This document shows, in pieces, positions 24,901-37,497 of a stretch of DNA of 64,000 bases. Within the stretch, counting starts at the first letter, position 1. Each line of letters opens with the position of its first letter. The translations under genes were made by a program, and so were the position numbers. The stretch covers positions 677,844-741,843 of the forward strand of contig KB722750.1 in the NCBI GenBank assembly GCA_000349905.1, given 5' to 3'. Under the pieces are notes generated by a model. It did no database searches and was not told the DNA's origin. It saw nothing but the letters and a program-made list of their open reading frames with translations. Origin of the DNA: Volvariella volvacea V23 (lineage: Eukaryota; Basidiomycota; Agaricomycetes; Agaricales; Pluteaceae).

Positions 24901-25737
24901 ATGGGACGCTGGACGCAATACGAAGAGGTATAGTGGCTGTGTTATGATGTGGATTTTCGTGTACTAATCTTTCATGCGGGACCTCTAGGACGCTCACAGA
25001 TTGCCGCATGGCATGAAAAGAGTTGGGTATGATGCAGACACACGAGTTTATACGTTCCAGGATAGGGATGGGAGATACTATCACTCAGCTCCTGGAGAAG
25101 AATACGGAATACTCAGACCAGTTCGTGGGGTGGTTGTCACACGACCAGGTGCTTTTGACACTGGTACGCAAAACTTGCTAAAACCTCGATCTTGTGACTC
25201 ACTTTTTCTATTCCCCAAGGCCGTCCACCAAAACTCAACGTGAACACGAAGGATGCGACGAAAACGTTCCAGGAATTCCTCCCTGCGGATGTTATAACGT
25301 CACCATCCACGTCTATCGAGACTCGTCATGAACGAAGCCAGTCTATGCCTTTACGATTTATGACCAGTTCCGCCACACGCGACCAAGATTCACCGACCTC
25401 GCCGTTGGCCCAGCCCCCTCCACGTGCTGTGTTCATGGCTGCCGTTAAAAAGGCAACATTACCCAAAATGCAGGGTGTGGTGGAAAATCTGCGTCGATCA
25501 GTCACTACGGTGCGGCGGAACCCTGCTGATGGGAGAGGTGGCGGGGGCGGATCTTTGAGTGGAACGCATTTCGCTGGGGGCTCGCGTCGGCATGTTGAGG
25601 ATGATACTGCGGCGTTGTTACGCCGGGGCTCGAAAGCATCTACTTTGACGAGATCTTCAACTGTGTCTTCAGGGCGTTCGTCCACATCCACTGTGACAGC
25701 CGTGCGGGAGGTTCCCCGCCGCCGTCGGGATATCTAA
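24901..25737 (+). CDS. Unknown protein with GYDAD...YTFQD motif (paralogue 2)
   Basis: Three exons (24901-24927, 24989-25148, 25220-25737) join in phase to 234 residues. It begins MGRWTQYEE and continues LPHGMKRVGYDADTRVYTFQD, then a region ending in TFQEFLPADVIT; intron positions match those of the gene at 23485, so the two are tandem duplicates now strongly diverged. The C-terminal half is basic and low-complexity (poly-Gly patch, Ser/Thr-rich segment, final PRRRRDI). No signal peptide or membrane helix is seen. The YDADT-YTFQD block may form a small beta-rich domain. Function is unknown. Confidence 0.65.
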
Positions 25738-27972
25738 GGTTGCATGCTTTTAGCTGCCATCATGACATTTTGATTTCTGTGCATATTACAAAGTACGCTG
25801 CTTTCTCGATCTTCTGTCTTTTGGGGTTTTATATTTTTGTATGCCGTCGCCACACTAAATCTTCCTTGTTGATCTCCGTCTCTTACGCTTTTCTTCCCCC
25901 CTGTGACATATACGCCTCAGTTTTCTCACTCTGCTTTGTACGATATGGGTACCGCTTCGGGTTATGGAATCGTTCTATCTAGGAGTCGCTACTGCTGTAC
26001 CTGGATTCATTGATAAAAATCCCCCTTTGGACTTCATAAAACGCACGCCACCTCTTCTTGCATGTTCTCATCACCGTCATTAGCCACTGACTAATGGACG
26101 GCGTTCTTGGTGCAGGCAACCTAGCTTCTACTCGTGCAAGATCATTGACTGCGACCTCGGGTGTTGACAACTCGGTACTAGTCCCTGCTGCCTCGCTGCA
26201 CCCTTACTTATCTTGTCGTACGGCATGATGCATTCGGCGGCTGATCAAGGATGTAAGTCATTTAAGAAGGTTGATGGACAAGAAAGGTGCGCTCCGCCCT
26301 TTATCGTCCATTGACATCGCCCTTTGAATACACTGTTCTGAGCAGCAACTAGGGTTATGCTAGCTGCTCCCGAATCGCCTGGTCCTTCATCAGAGGGTGC
26401 TAATGCGTTTCAACCTCTTTGGCAGGTGTTCATAAGTTCATAACCTTGTCCCTCCCGAGCCCACCCGCTCTCCAGCTTCCCCGATCAACCCCGCCCTGAA
26501 GCCTATTTGTGAGCAACGACGTCAAAAACTTGATGCCCTGATATTCCGGAAAGTCCCACTAGCAGCTGATCATACGGTCGATGGATCAATGCCGTTGGGC
26601 GAGGGCGATGGGTGCTGGAAAAAATCAACTAGCTGCGCCACGGTTAACCCTGCGCCCCGCCAACTCTTTTTACAGCCGTGAAAAGAAACAGTTAGACCCA
26701 AGTTCGCATCTATCCGGGTCCGTCTTGCGCTTTCACATGGAGAGCTGACGCTTTGGCGGCCTTGCTTATCCCTGAGATGCGTCCTAACACGCCGATTCCC
26801 TCCCGTAGGTTTTCCTTGGACGACATCATCCGGCTGGTCGTTCCGGGCATTTACATAACTCGTCATCTTACCATGCTTGAATCAGCTCGATAAGATCTAG
26901 CTCCTATCAGTGCGGGTACTACCTTGATGCTGCACCCACGGCTTATCACGCAGCACTGTGGGATCGCACAGGTAGGGTTTAGCAACGTTCGACATTCAGT
27001 GTCAATCATTGACCCTCCTTACGATATGGTACTCAACACCCTGCATACCATATCTCATATCTTGGTTGCACTATGCTGGTCGCTGCCTTAACACGCGGAC
27101 CGACTCTTGGAATTTGTGGGAGGGAAGGGGGAGGTGTCATGCCTCGTGGGCCTAGAACATTTCATCATCCTCCCCTGGCCCTATCGGATGCGTTATAAAG
27201 CTTCTTTTCACTTCCTTTCACTCGAGTTTGAAGGCAGTGCCCGTGCGTGTTTGGTGATGGACTATGTCTGGTGAATTGAAACATTGGCTTTTGAACGATG
27301 ATCTCCCCGTAAGTCGATATGAAGTGCAATCTGCGGGCCAAATTGATGTTCTTCACGCCATGCACAATGCCACGCATTTCGTCATTAGCTCGCGAGGCGC
27401 TGTGTGTATGTCATTTCTGTCAATCAGGAATGTGAACGTAGTTAACCAAGTATGGGTACATTCTATTCAGTAAGGCGCAACAGCACCAGGACTCTCTGGA
27501 TATGCACCCAGACCGTCTAGACTATACAGAGTAAATGTCACTGGGCCAAGAGATCGTCGTGAATTGTTTTCGAAAATATGACTTGTCGTACAAGTTCCGG
27601 GTGCAAGGTTTGGCTGTCACAGGTTTGTTCTGGTGTGAATAGTACGCGGAATGAGGCATCAGGAATGATTGCAGCCAAATTACCTCAAAACCCACAGGAC
27701 ACCACAGCAGTCGTTCAGGAACTGGTCTAAATTTGGTTAGGCTGCAATGGGCTGTGGTCCATCGAGTCCACCGAGGACCAGCGGCTGGGACTACCCGAGA
27801 CCTCGCCTGGAGCCTGACCCTGGATTCGGCTTCCTCTCCTGCTCATCCTTGGTCGAGATATGCCCTGCGAATGGTAATTTCGCTTCCAGGACACTCGCAC
27901 GAATTACGAACGCATAACCACCTTCAGGACATCGAACTACGACCAACCAGCACTAGAACGCACCACATCACC
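25738..27972. other. About 2.2 kb without a supportable gene
   Basis: Short frames only. A minus-strand frame at 26570-26866 (98 residues) and a plus-strand frame at 27264-27473 show no recognisable motif and no exon chain. The last part is the presumed CLN3 promoter and 5' UTR; the frame from 27733 overlaps the CLN3 start in the same phase but lacks family support upstream of 27973. Confidence 0.5.
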
Positions 27973-30393
27973 ATGAACCGCGACGGCCATGCATCCGAGG
28001 CTGCACGGGAAGACGTTGCACTCCTTCCAGATGAAAATTTAGACGCGGGAGGAGACGAAGGTAAGTCATCTATGCTCGTAGAACTGCTTGGGTGCATCAG
28101 TTGAGCATAAGTGATGTCCAGTCCGCGAAAAATCGCTACTCCGACGTCTGGGGATTTCCTTCTTTTTGTTCGGCTTAATCAACAACGGTATGGCGTTATA
28201 TCGATGCTGTCAGCATACTTGACACTCATTTGCTCTGCTTAGTGTTATATGTCATCATCTTATCTGCCGCGCTTGACTTGGTACCTCCCTCTACCCCTAA
28301 GGGCATCATCGCATTCTGTAACATTGCACCAAGTCTAATAGTTAAGGTTGGATGGCCCTACGTCCTGAAAGGTCGGATACGATACGCCAGGCGTATTGTA
28401 GGATGCTGCACGTTGAGTGTTATTGGAATGTTGGTATGTTACTCCACATGAGTTTGCATTTGCGTTGGATGACAGTTTTGAATTAGGTCGTAGCGTTATT
28501 CGATAGTCTGTTTATGAGACTCCTGGGAATCTGCCTTGCTTCTTTCTCATCAGGTAAGCAGTAAACCTTGGCACTAATCAATTCGTTGGGCTTTATGGGT
28601 TCCAGGTCTTGGTGAATTGACCTTCTTGCAATTATCCACGACTTACTCTCCCCCATATGTTGGCGGACATAGTGTGGGGTAGGCTGTCTCTCTCGTTGCT
28701 CAACGACTTCAATTGTAATAATATGTTGGCCTTTCAGTTATTTTGCATCTGGAACCGGAGCTGCCGGATTGGTGGGTGCTTTCATCTGGTGGGAGGTTCG
28801 GGGATTGGGCGTTAGATTAGGGGTTGGGTTATCCTCAGTAAGGAATTCCTTTTGCCCTTGTATCCACTCCGACTTAGTCTGTGCCTCTATTGAAGATCAT
28901 GCCTTTCATCATGCCCTTAACATACTTCTTGCTTCTCCCACGCCCATCAGCGTTTGTTGGGTTTTTACCTCATCCCACTAGCTCCGATGATAGTACGGTA
29001 CCGTATGAACCGTTACTAAGTAGCATCGAGGGTGAAGGAGAAGCGCCGACACCTGTTCCCAAGGCCAAAATATCCTTGTCCATGGATGAAAAACTCCGGC
29101 TTGTCCGACCACTATTGCTGAAGTATATGTTGCCCCTCTGTGCGTGCTCCTTCCCTTTATGCATTAACCCAAGGCCCTTGAGCGCTTACTGTAAACCCTT
29201 CTAGTCTCTGTATATCTGGTTCGTCTTTGTTGCTCGCCCTAGTGTTGCCGTAGAACTAACTCGGCCTAGTTTGAGTATACCATAAATCAGGTACTGTTCG
29301 TTTGTATTTGTGGCTGTATAGCTGGCACTTAACTTGGTAACCGCCTCCACATTGATCCCTTGGCTACCCTCAGGGCATCGCGCCAACACTACTCTACCCA
29401 ATCCCAGATGTAGATGAACACTGGATCCTCAGCAAAGTCATCCATTCAGTTCGCGATTACTACCCATTGTGGCAGGTAAGCCATCATTATGCGATACCTC
29501 TTCAATCGTTCCGTCATCGTCACCCCAATGCTGCCTTGGCCCCTTGCTGACATGCTCACATTATCCCGCGCCCCCATGTACGATTGTACATTTTTGACTA
29601 TCAACATTCATCGCGCCGCTCGCTTATCACTGTGCTGTTCCTGTCATCTCTGTCGTCGATCTCATCTCACCTTCTACGCTTCATCTTACCCCAATCTCAT
29701 CTCTACCTTGCAAATCGGAAATCTGAATCAATCTAACACTCGGTCGACCCTCTTTTTTCATGCGCACTCGGACACCCCCACTCACCATTTATGGAACCCC
29801 AACCACCCCATGCTTCCCCAAAACCCCCCATATGGACCACCCCGCCCGGTCAATCTAAAACGCATAAATTTATTGTTCTCATAGTTGGTATACCAGACCA
29901 CAGTGTTCTTGTCTAGATCTTCAATCTCGATCGGCCTTCCACCAATCCCATCTCGCCTCTTAGCGATACCATCCATTATCCAGTTCTTCATCCTCTTGAC
30001 CCTGGCCTATGAATCCGCTGTGGGATTCTTTGCTTACGAAGACAGCTCTGCGATTATTTTCGTGTTTCTCCTGGTTAGCATGGAGGGAATTTGTGGAGGT
30101 CTGGCGTAGTATGTTTTCCTTTGCTCTCCTTGCCTCGTGTTTAGAGCTATTGCGTTACTCACGCTTACTTTCTCAGCGTCAACGCCTACCATGGTATCAA
30201 CCAAGAACCACCCGACCCTCAGACGGCTCACGACGAAGAGCTAAGCAAGCAAGTTCGAGAGTTCAAGATTGGATCTGTAGGTTTTGCTGATTCTTCGGGA
30301 ATCCTTTTCGCTTCTTTGCTTGCTGTCCCAACCGAAATTGGGTTATGCAAGGCGCAAGTTCAAAGAGGCAAGATTCTGTGTCAAGGGTTATAA
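27973..30393 (+). CDS. btn1: CLN3/battenin-family vacuolar membrane protein
   Basis: Twelve exons (27973-28060, 28122-28187, 28243-28433, 28487-28553, 28606-28678, 28738-28837, 28896-29139, 29205-29218, 29270-29290, 29374-29475, 29885-30108, 30177-30393) give 468 residues, the normal CLN3 size. CLN3/Btn1 proteins sit in the lysosome or vacuole membrane and affect vacuolar pH and amino-acid or glycerophosphodiester handling (family knowledge). Landmarks: FFLFGLINNVLYVIILSAA (first helix), ASFSSGLGELTFLQLSTTY, YFASGTGAAGLVGA, the hydrophilic loop around residues 230-265, RLVRPLLLKYMLPL, FEYTINQG, LVYQTTVFLSRSS and GGLAYVNAYHGI. About ten membrane helices are expected. Exons of only 14 nt (29205-29218) and 21 nt (29270-29290) are required to restore the LPLFSVYLFEYTINQG block. 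The intron before exon 11 is long for this genome (409 nt). Confidence 0.92.
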
Positions 30394-31077
30394 GGCATTT
30401 ACTCGCAAGTCTCGATAATTGGTGTATAGTGTATTTTCGCGCTATATGTAGATTCTTGGGTTGTTCAATATAGCTATCCTTAATGGCATTAGAGGCGTGC
30501 TCTGTGCGGTCGTCCTACCACTCCTATTGCTACAGCAGAACGAGAATGAACGTTTATTCGAATTGCAAGCAATCAATAAGCAGAACCCATTACGGTAAAC
30601 ACCCAACTAGTGTATAGTACTTATTGTACAATATAGTGATGACTTCTACTTACAGGCCCGTGAATGAGAGAAAGATTTGAGAGAGCAACGAGATTTCAGC
30701 GAGAGAAAGAGAGCAGATCGAAGGTCGAAGGCGATTAGAACATGGAAACTAAAAGGAACGTGAAGGTATTTACGGTGAAGAGTCTGAGCTGAGACTTGAG
30801 ATGAGATGAAGATCGAAGGGGAGGGACGAACACGGGTAGGATGTGTGTAATGCGTTCGGAGAGTTTATGACTACACTAATACTTCCAGAGCATTTCACGA
30901 AAGGATACTAGCGCTGTAAACGCTCACGACGACAAAGAGACTAGCAAAGGAAGAGAAACAGACGAGGAATGAGGAGGGAGAAATAATATACAAGACTATT
31001 TTAGATGAGGAGATGCGAGAAAATATATCACGAAAGGCGATGAAACGACGGTTTATTCCATTCCTTGCGCGGGAGGA
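30394..31077. other. Convergent 3' regions of CLN3 and the Zn2Cys6 gene
   Basis: About 680 bp between two converging stop codons. Purine-rich (AGAGA-like) from 30660 to 31030, probably 3' UTR of one or both genes. No gene seen. Confidence 0.6.
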
Positions 31078-34000
31078 TTACGAGGACGTGTAATGCACCG
31101 AAGAGGAGATATGTTGATGGTCAGATGGGACATTAGGCATATACGTTCCCCATGACCCTCCTTCCATCCCAATATCCCCATTCCCAGTCGAGATACCTCC
31201 CATACTATCATCCAGCCCAGCCGCGAACATTTCATTCCGCTGGATCTGGTAATCAGACGCAGCGTCCTGGTACTGTGCCATGGAATGCAGCGAGGGAGAC
31301 TGATCGGGAGATTGACTAGGGTGCTTTATGGAGCTTTCGATGATCATTCCGGTACTTGTCCACATTGATTGTGGTTGATGGTATTCAAGGGGCGAGGGTT
31401 GACCAAAGTTGGTGGGTGATTGGATGGTAGGGGATTGCGTTGAGTGGTAGTGCAATGCCGAGAATGAGGCTGGAGGTTTGTTGGGGTCTATGACCATCGT
31501 CGGCTGATGTTGTTGGTGTTGCATCTGCATGAACCCATTATTGCTCAACCCTTGCATAGGTTGGGGCTGCTGTTGCTGTTGCTGCTGACGTATCTGTTGT
31601 TGGAAATGCTGCTGGAGATTGGGATATGTAGCAGAGTGAGGAAGGTTGGTAGAGCGTCCGGGCTGCTGAACGGAACCATCTGAATCTTCTGGGATAGACT
31701 GGAGAGGTGCTCCCTGCGACTGATGCGCGAACAAAGTGGGGGATTGCTGCTGTCCTTGTTGCTCCTGGGCGTAGAACTGGAGGTTCCCGGATGAACGATG
31801 CCGAGGAATATGGAAAGGATGAGCCGGTGCGCTATGTGGCGGCGGCGGCGGTTGCTGCTGTTGGAACTCCTGTGTAAACTGCTGGAGATTCCCAGTCGAG
31901 TTGTGACGGGACAAATTCGGGTTCCCAACGTCCTGGTTCTGCATCTGCTGTTGCTGGACCTGTTGCGGTTGCTGTTGGTAGTCATTGAACTGGAAGCTAG
32001 ACTGCGATCGCGGAACCTCGAACGGTTGAGCCATGGTTTGTATGGCTTGCGGAGAAGCTTGCTGTTGAGCCGTATGTTGCAAATTACCCATTGACTGGCG
32101 TCTCATGGGCCCATGGTGCTGATTATCAATCGTCGACTCCAACTGCCCAAAATACCTCAGGTTCCCAGACGAGTGATGGCGAGGCAAGGAAACCTGCGGT
32201 GGTTGGGGAACCTGCTGGTGCTGCTGGAACTGAGGAACCTGGAGGTGCTGGTGCTCCTGGGCGTACTGCTGTAGCGAACTCGAAGAGTGATGACGAGGAA
32301 GCGTGATCGGCTGTGCTTGGACAATCCTCGTCGTTGGGGGTGGAGGCATGCTATGCTGATCTTGCGAGTAATGAATGTTTCCAGATGAATGATGGCGAGT
32401 GAGATTGGCATGGTTTGGTTGGTTGAACTGGGACTGGTTGAGCGGGCTTGGGGCCGGGCTCTCACCCTGGTTCGGAACAGGTTTTTGGAACTGCTGCTGC
32501 TGCTCTTGAGCAAATTGCGCCAGATTACCCATAGACTGATGTCTAAACAAGCTCTGCTGCTGCTGGTGTTGCTGCTCCAACCTCTGCCTCTCCATATCCA
32601 GCTTCTCCCTCTCCATCATCTGCTGCTGCTCCAGCTTCTGTCTCTCCGCTTCCTGCTGCTGCTGTTGCTCAGCCCTCTGCCTCTCCAAGTTCTTCTGCTG
32701 CTGCTCCAAGATCTGCCTCTCAGCTTCTTGCCGTCGCTGCTGCTCCGCCCTTTGCCGCTCAGCCTCAGCCTCAGCCTCCTGTCGAGCCATATGCTCCTGC
32801 ATCTGCTGCCACTGGCTCTTCTGCTGCTGCTGCCGTCTCTGCGCCTCATCCACATCCGACCTTACGCTGGAACCCTGTCCCTGTCCGCCATCACTCGACT
32901 CAACAACCCTCACGCTCCGTCCAAGAGTGCTCAACAACGGGTTAGACGACGTCCGCCCAGCGCTGATCCGCGCTTGACCGCCCCCACCAACAACACCACC
33001 ACTGGCACTGCCGCCATTACGCAGCCCCAAGCTGACATCGACCTCCATATCCGTATCCATCACATCATCCAGCCCAACCAGCCCAACAGTGCCAACGTGG
33101 ACGTTCGCACTCCCGCTGTCGACTATATAAGGCGTCGAGGACGTGATCAGCTGCGAGAGGCTGACGTTCTGGCTGGAGCTCGAGCCCGTGAGCTTGTTCT
33201 GCTGCGATTGAGATTGGGACTGGGGTTGGGATTGAAGTTGGGCGCGACTACCACTATGGGCCTGTCTCAAGCCGCCCAAGCCCTGACCTTGGACGTGCGT
33301 CTGAGACGGCGACCGCGATAGGGACGACTGCTGCTGCTGTTGTTGCGACTGGGCAGGAGCACTCGACGAGACGACAAAAGACTGGGCCTGGCTCAACACC
33401 TGCGTCAAGCTCTGGTGCTGGTGCGGCTGTTGTGGCTGGATGACTTGATGCGGCTGCGGCTGGGATTGCGACCGCGAGACGGGGGAGTTTGAGAATTCTC
33501 CATCGCCTGCTATGGAGGAGCTCGACGAGGACGAGGAGGACAGGGAGGAGTGGATGGATTGTCCTAGGGGACTGTTGACACGAGATAAAGCCCTTCCTCG
33601 TAGGTTGCTTCCCAGGCCAAATCCGCTGCCAGGTGACGACAAAAGCGGAGAGGGCTGGGTAGGACTAGCAGGTGCAATAATGGTGTGCGTCCTGCCGCTA
33701 AAGATCGACAACTCGTCTCTCTCCGGGTCTTGGCTGTTATTCGAGCTGGCGTTCATGTGGGAGGACGATGTCGGCTTGAACAGTTCCGTCATGGATAGGG
33801 TCGGCGGGATGCCGCTGTTCGATTCGAGGTATGTTTGTTGGGCTTTATGCTGGAGGCGTTGAAGGATCGGCTAAGAGAAAAGGGGGAGTTGATTAGTTGT
33901 TGAGTGCACACTCGGGAGGCACGCGTACCAAGAACTTGACAGCCCGTCCACCGTACGAAGCAGCCTTCTCAAACAACTCTACAGCCGTACGGAGCTCCAA

Positions 34001-37000
34001 CAACGCAGTCGGCGCAACCTTGGACTGCGAAGCATGCGTCACGACCGACGCCAACATAACCTACACAACCCACCCCAATCAGTCTTCCTTTCACTTTACG
34101 CAAGCAATGAGACTCCTCGACTCACCGAGGCAGAGAACGCATGAGTCCACAAAACCCAAAACTTTGCAATCTGCGCGGGGTACAACACAAACTGCTGCTT
34201 CACCGACCCAATGATCGTACACGCCGTCCTGTACCCCGCCAAGAACGAGGGTGCGTACTGGCTCTTGATCGGGTCGAGCGAGTGCGCCGTGATCGCGTGT
34301 GCAAAGAAGCATCTGTGGATGTACAACAATGCTATTTCACAACGTCAAACGTCAGAAATCAGTTCGTGTCCTACACGGACAAACTGAAAGCTTACTGAGA
34401 TCCCGGTAGTTGGTCGGCATGAAACACTTCATCGTGTCGGCCAACCCCATGTTCTGCCCCTGCGTTATGGCCTGCGACACGTCCGGCACCTCCGTCTCCC
34501 GAATCTTCCTATCCAGCTCGAGCACGAGCGAGTACTTTGGCGCTCTCGACGTCAACGTGCCCTGGACGACTTGGGATATACACTCGTGTCCAAAGCTCGC
34601 TTTCCAGTGATGCACTACACACAGGCACAACGCAACCCCAACACACAACCCCGACATACATACAGAGGATGAGAAACAACCGAAGAAGAAAAAGAACGAT
34701 ACGCACGACTATGCTGCACGCTCCCATCAACGCCCAACGTCTGCTCCGTGTCCGCCGGCAACTCGCAGTCCACAAACGGGAGCGAAAACGTCGGCAGCCG
34801 GCCCGTCGCAAGGCTCTGCCAGCCGTCCATCACATACAGCTCCCAGAACAGCGAGCGCCGCTTCTGCACCTCGGCCGGCGGCAGCTTCCAGCGCGCCGAG
34901 TCGCGGTGGAGGCCGAGCTATATATATGCGACAGAGGGCACAGAAGGACGCGTAGATGATCATGAGCGCTTTTTCGTCGACGATGACGAGAGGGAGGACT
35001 TACGCTCTGAGCCAGTTTACACGCCAACCCGACCAGCACCCAGCCTCTCTCCGTACACCCCCCTCCACCCCCTCCACTGCCGCCACCCTCTGCCTCCTCA
35101 GGACCGCCACCGACCACCTGGCCCTCGGACAGCCCCTCGTAAACAGACATCAACGCAAGCGTCTGCACGGTCGCCACCACCGGCGCGCGCTCCAGCATCG
35201 GCTCGAGCCCGAGCGTCGCCTTGGCGAGCGTGTACCAGTGTGCGCTCCGCCGCGCGCTGTCTCCTGCGCTGGCGGCCCCATTTTGCGCGTTCGTGTGCGC
35301 ATGTGTGTTTGTGCTCGTGCTCGAGGAGAAGAACGAGGCGGGGGCGGAGGTCTCGCCCTCGACGTCCAGAGCAGAGGCGCAGCAGAAGATGGTGAACAGC
35401 AGCGCGAGATCGTGCGCGGTCGGTTTAGGCTTGAGCGGGGTGAGCGTGAGCGTGTCGAGCGCGATCGTGCTCTTCGATTTAGACAGCGTAGCAGTTGAGG
35501 ATTTTTCTTCAGAGGCGGTAGCAGTAGAGTCTGAAGGACTCTTCGGGGCAGCACCTGTAGAGTCCCCGTTGGTGGTACTCGTCCCCCCGAACCCGTTGCT
35601 CAGCTTCTGCTCGTCAAGCTCAATTTTATATTTAGCCTCGGGGTACCACAACGGCAGAACCTCCTCCTCCAACTGTCGCCTCTCCACCACCGCCCCAAAG
35701 CACCACGCCGCGTGCTGCAAGAACAGGGCCGCCATCTTGTCCGCCTCCTGCCACGGCGGGAGGTAGGTCTGCACCAGATGATCGAGATCGATCTTGTGCA
35801 CTCTCGATGTCGACGCGGGGCCGCCTGCCGACGAGCCCGCGTGCGTGTGCCCGTGTCCGGCTAGGCTGCTGAGGTTCTGGAGCGACGCGGACGTGGAGGG
35901 GAACGGAAAGGCCGTCGCGAGGTGGTGGATGGCCGAGGGCAGGTCCGAGTTCCAGCTGTCCTCTTTAGACGCGGGATTGGCCGTTGGCTTGGCATGGCCG
36001 TTGTTGTTCAGAGGAGCGGAGAGCGTCGGCCGGGACAGCACCCGCGCGTGGGCGTGATTGTGGGCGTGGTTGAGGGTGGATTGTGACCGGAGAGGATTAG
36101 CGCTTCCTAGTATCGTCGTAGCCGAGAGCGAGGTGTTGAAGTTCATCAACGTCGGCGAGGGCGGCGAGGGCGCGCTCTCTCCCTGAGTTGACGTGTGTCC
36201 AGTCAGCGACAGATTGACAGCACAAGAGTTTGAGGATTTCTACTTACGATGAGCAAGCTCTGGAGATAACCACGCCAAGCGATCAGTCCCAGGAACGACA
36301 AGAGCGAGCGTATATGCTAACTACGAACCTCTGAGCCGGCACTCCTTCCGTAAAACACAGTCCCCCCGTCGTCTCTAATCGCCAGCGTGCCAAACGCGTC
36401 TATGAGGTGGGATTCGTCTTGCTCCTCCTCTGCTTCTTCCCCGGCTTTCTCAAAGGTGGGGTTGGCATCGGCCTTGCCGTTCACGGAGGCGCTTGGCCCG
36501 CTCCCAGAGGGGACGGAGAGGTTGCTGACGTTGGTGCCGCTGCCCACCCCTAGCTCGTCCGCATCGACAGCGGAATGCAGCTCGATGCTCGATTTGATGC
36601 GGAGCAGGTCCCGCCCGAGCAGGGGATGGGGCTCGCCGGGCGCCACGGTCGCCTGGAGGATGGCGAGCGCGTCCTCGAGGTTCCGGATTCTGTCGCTCAT
36701 CTGCGAGATCTTTTGGTGCAGTTTTTCCGTGTCGGCCAGCACGAATCTGTCGAGGTGCCATAAGTTTCGGTGTGGCGAAAATAGTCGTGTGCGGAGCGGG
36801 CAGTCCCCATCAGAGGCGAAGTGAGAAAGGACCCCATCAATGATCGTCAAAAGAAGCTCTTAGGAAGGAAAGAAGGGGGATAGGAGCCTCCGACGAACGG
36901 ACGGGACGCGGGATGGATGATACAAAGAAGCAAAAGTGCAGAATGTACCTTGTTCCTTGGCCAGTAATTAAGCTTCCGTTGGGACAAATCGCAGAGCATC

Positions 37001-37497
37001 CTCGACGTTTGCAGCTGTAATCCATCAAATGTCAGAAAACTGTCAGAATCCCATCATTTGCTCGGGAGGGGCACCGGTTATCGCACCCTCCCACGCAGCA
37101 TGGGACAGCATACCTTGAGCATGGCACGGTTTTGTCGCATTTGAGCTTTAGTCTGTCGGTAGAGAGGGTTAGCGAGTGCGTTGTGCGCGTGGTGTGGGAA
37201 CGGACCGTCTACATTCAGCGCATGACAGGGCACCTGGTTTGGCGTAAGCGTAGGCGTGAAGCGTGTGTGCGTACGCGGGGGGTCGATAGGTATCAGCCCG
37301 TGATGTAGTCGAACCGAGATGAAGTTGTTCAACACACGTTAGCGACCCACGATCGGGGCAGCGGAAGCAAAAAAAAGGGAGACGCGAGATGAGAATGCGA
37401 CACAAAAAACAGAACGAAAGCTCAACGACCCACCTCGCGCCCTTTTCGACTCCTTCTCCTGCGCCCGTTGTGCAGCGCTTATATCTTTCCGACCCAT
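31078..37497 (-). CDS. Zn2Cys6 transcription factor with very long glutamine-rich tail
   Basis: Twelve exons on the minus strand (37434-37497, 37206-37233, 37114-37152, 36949-37014, 36329-36746, 36248-36259, 35004-36182, 34707-34917, 34396-34614, 34126-34331, 33929-34060, 31078-33870) give 1788 residues. The zinc cluster is C26-x2-C29-x6-C36-x5-C42-x2-C45-x8-C54, with an extra Cys50, followed by a heptad-like coiled coil (TEKLHQKISQMSDRIRNLE). The fungal-specific factor domain shows LGLHRDSARW (from residue 603) and APKYSLVLELDRK. The C-terminal 930 residues come from one exon and are Ser- and Gln-rich, with a charged Q/R/E coiled-coil stretch and an array of RHHSSGNL-type repeats (see findings). 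It should be a nuclear DNA-binding regulator; the regulon is unknown. The factor domain also holds a long Ser/His/Gly-rich insert (about 230-450). Exons 2 (28 nt) and 6 (12 nt) are very small. Confidence 0.88.

Noticed and set aside
32389..33321. 310-residue plus-strand open frame rich in Leu
   Set aside because: Antisense shadow of the CAG/CTG-rich glutamine tail of the Zn2Cys6 gene; Leu runs are simply reverse-complemented Gln codons.
34748..35766. Overlapping plus-strand frames of 140-215 residues
   Set aside because: They lie antisense to exons 7 and 8 of the Zn2Cys6 gene, whose minus-strand frame carries the LGLHRD and other family motifs.
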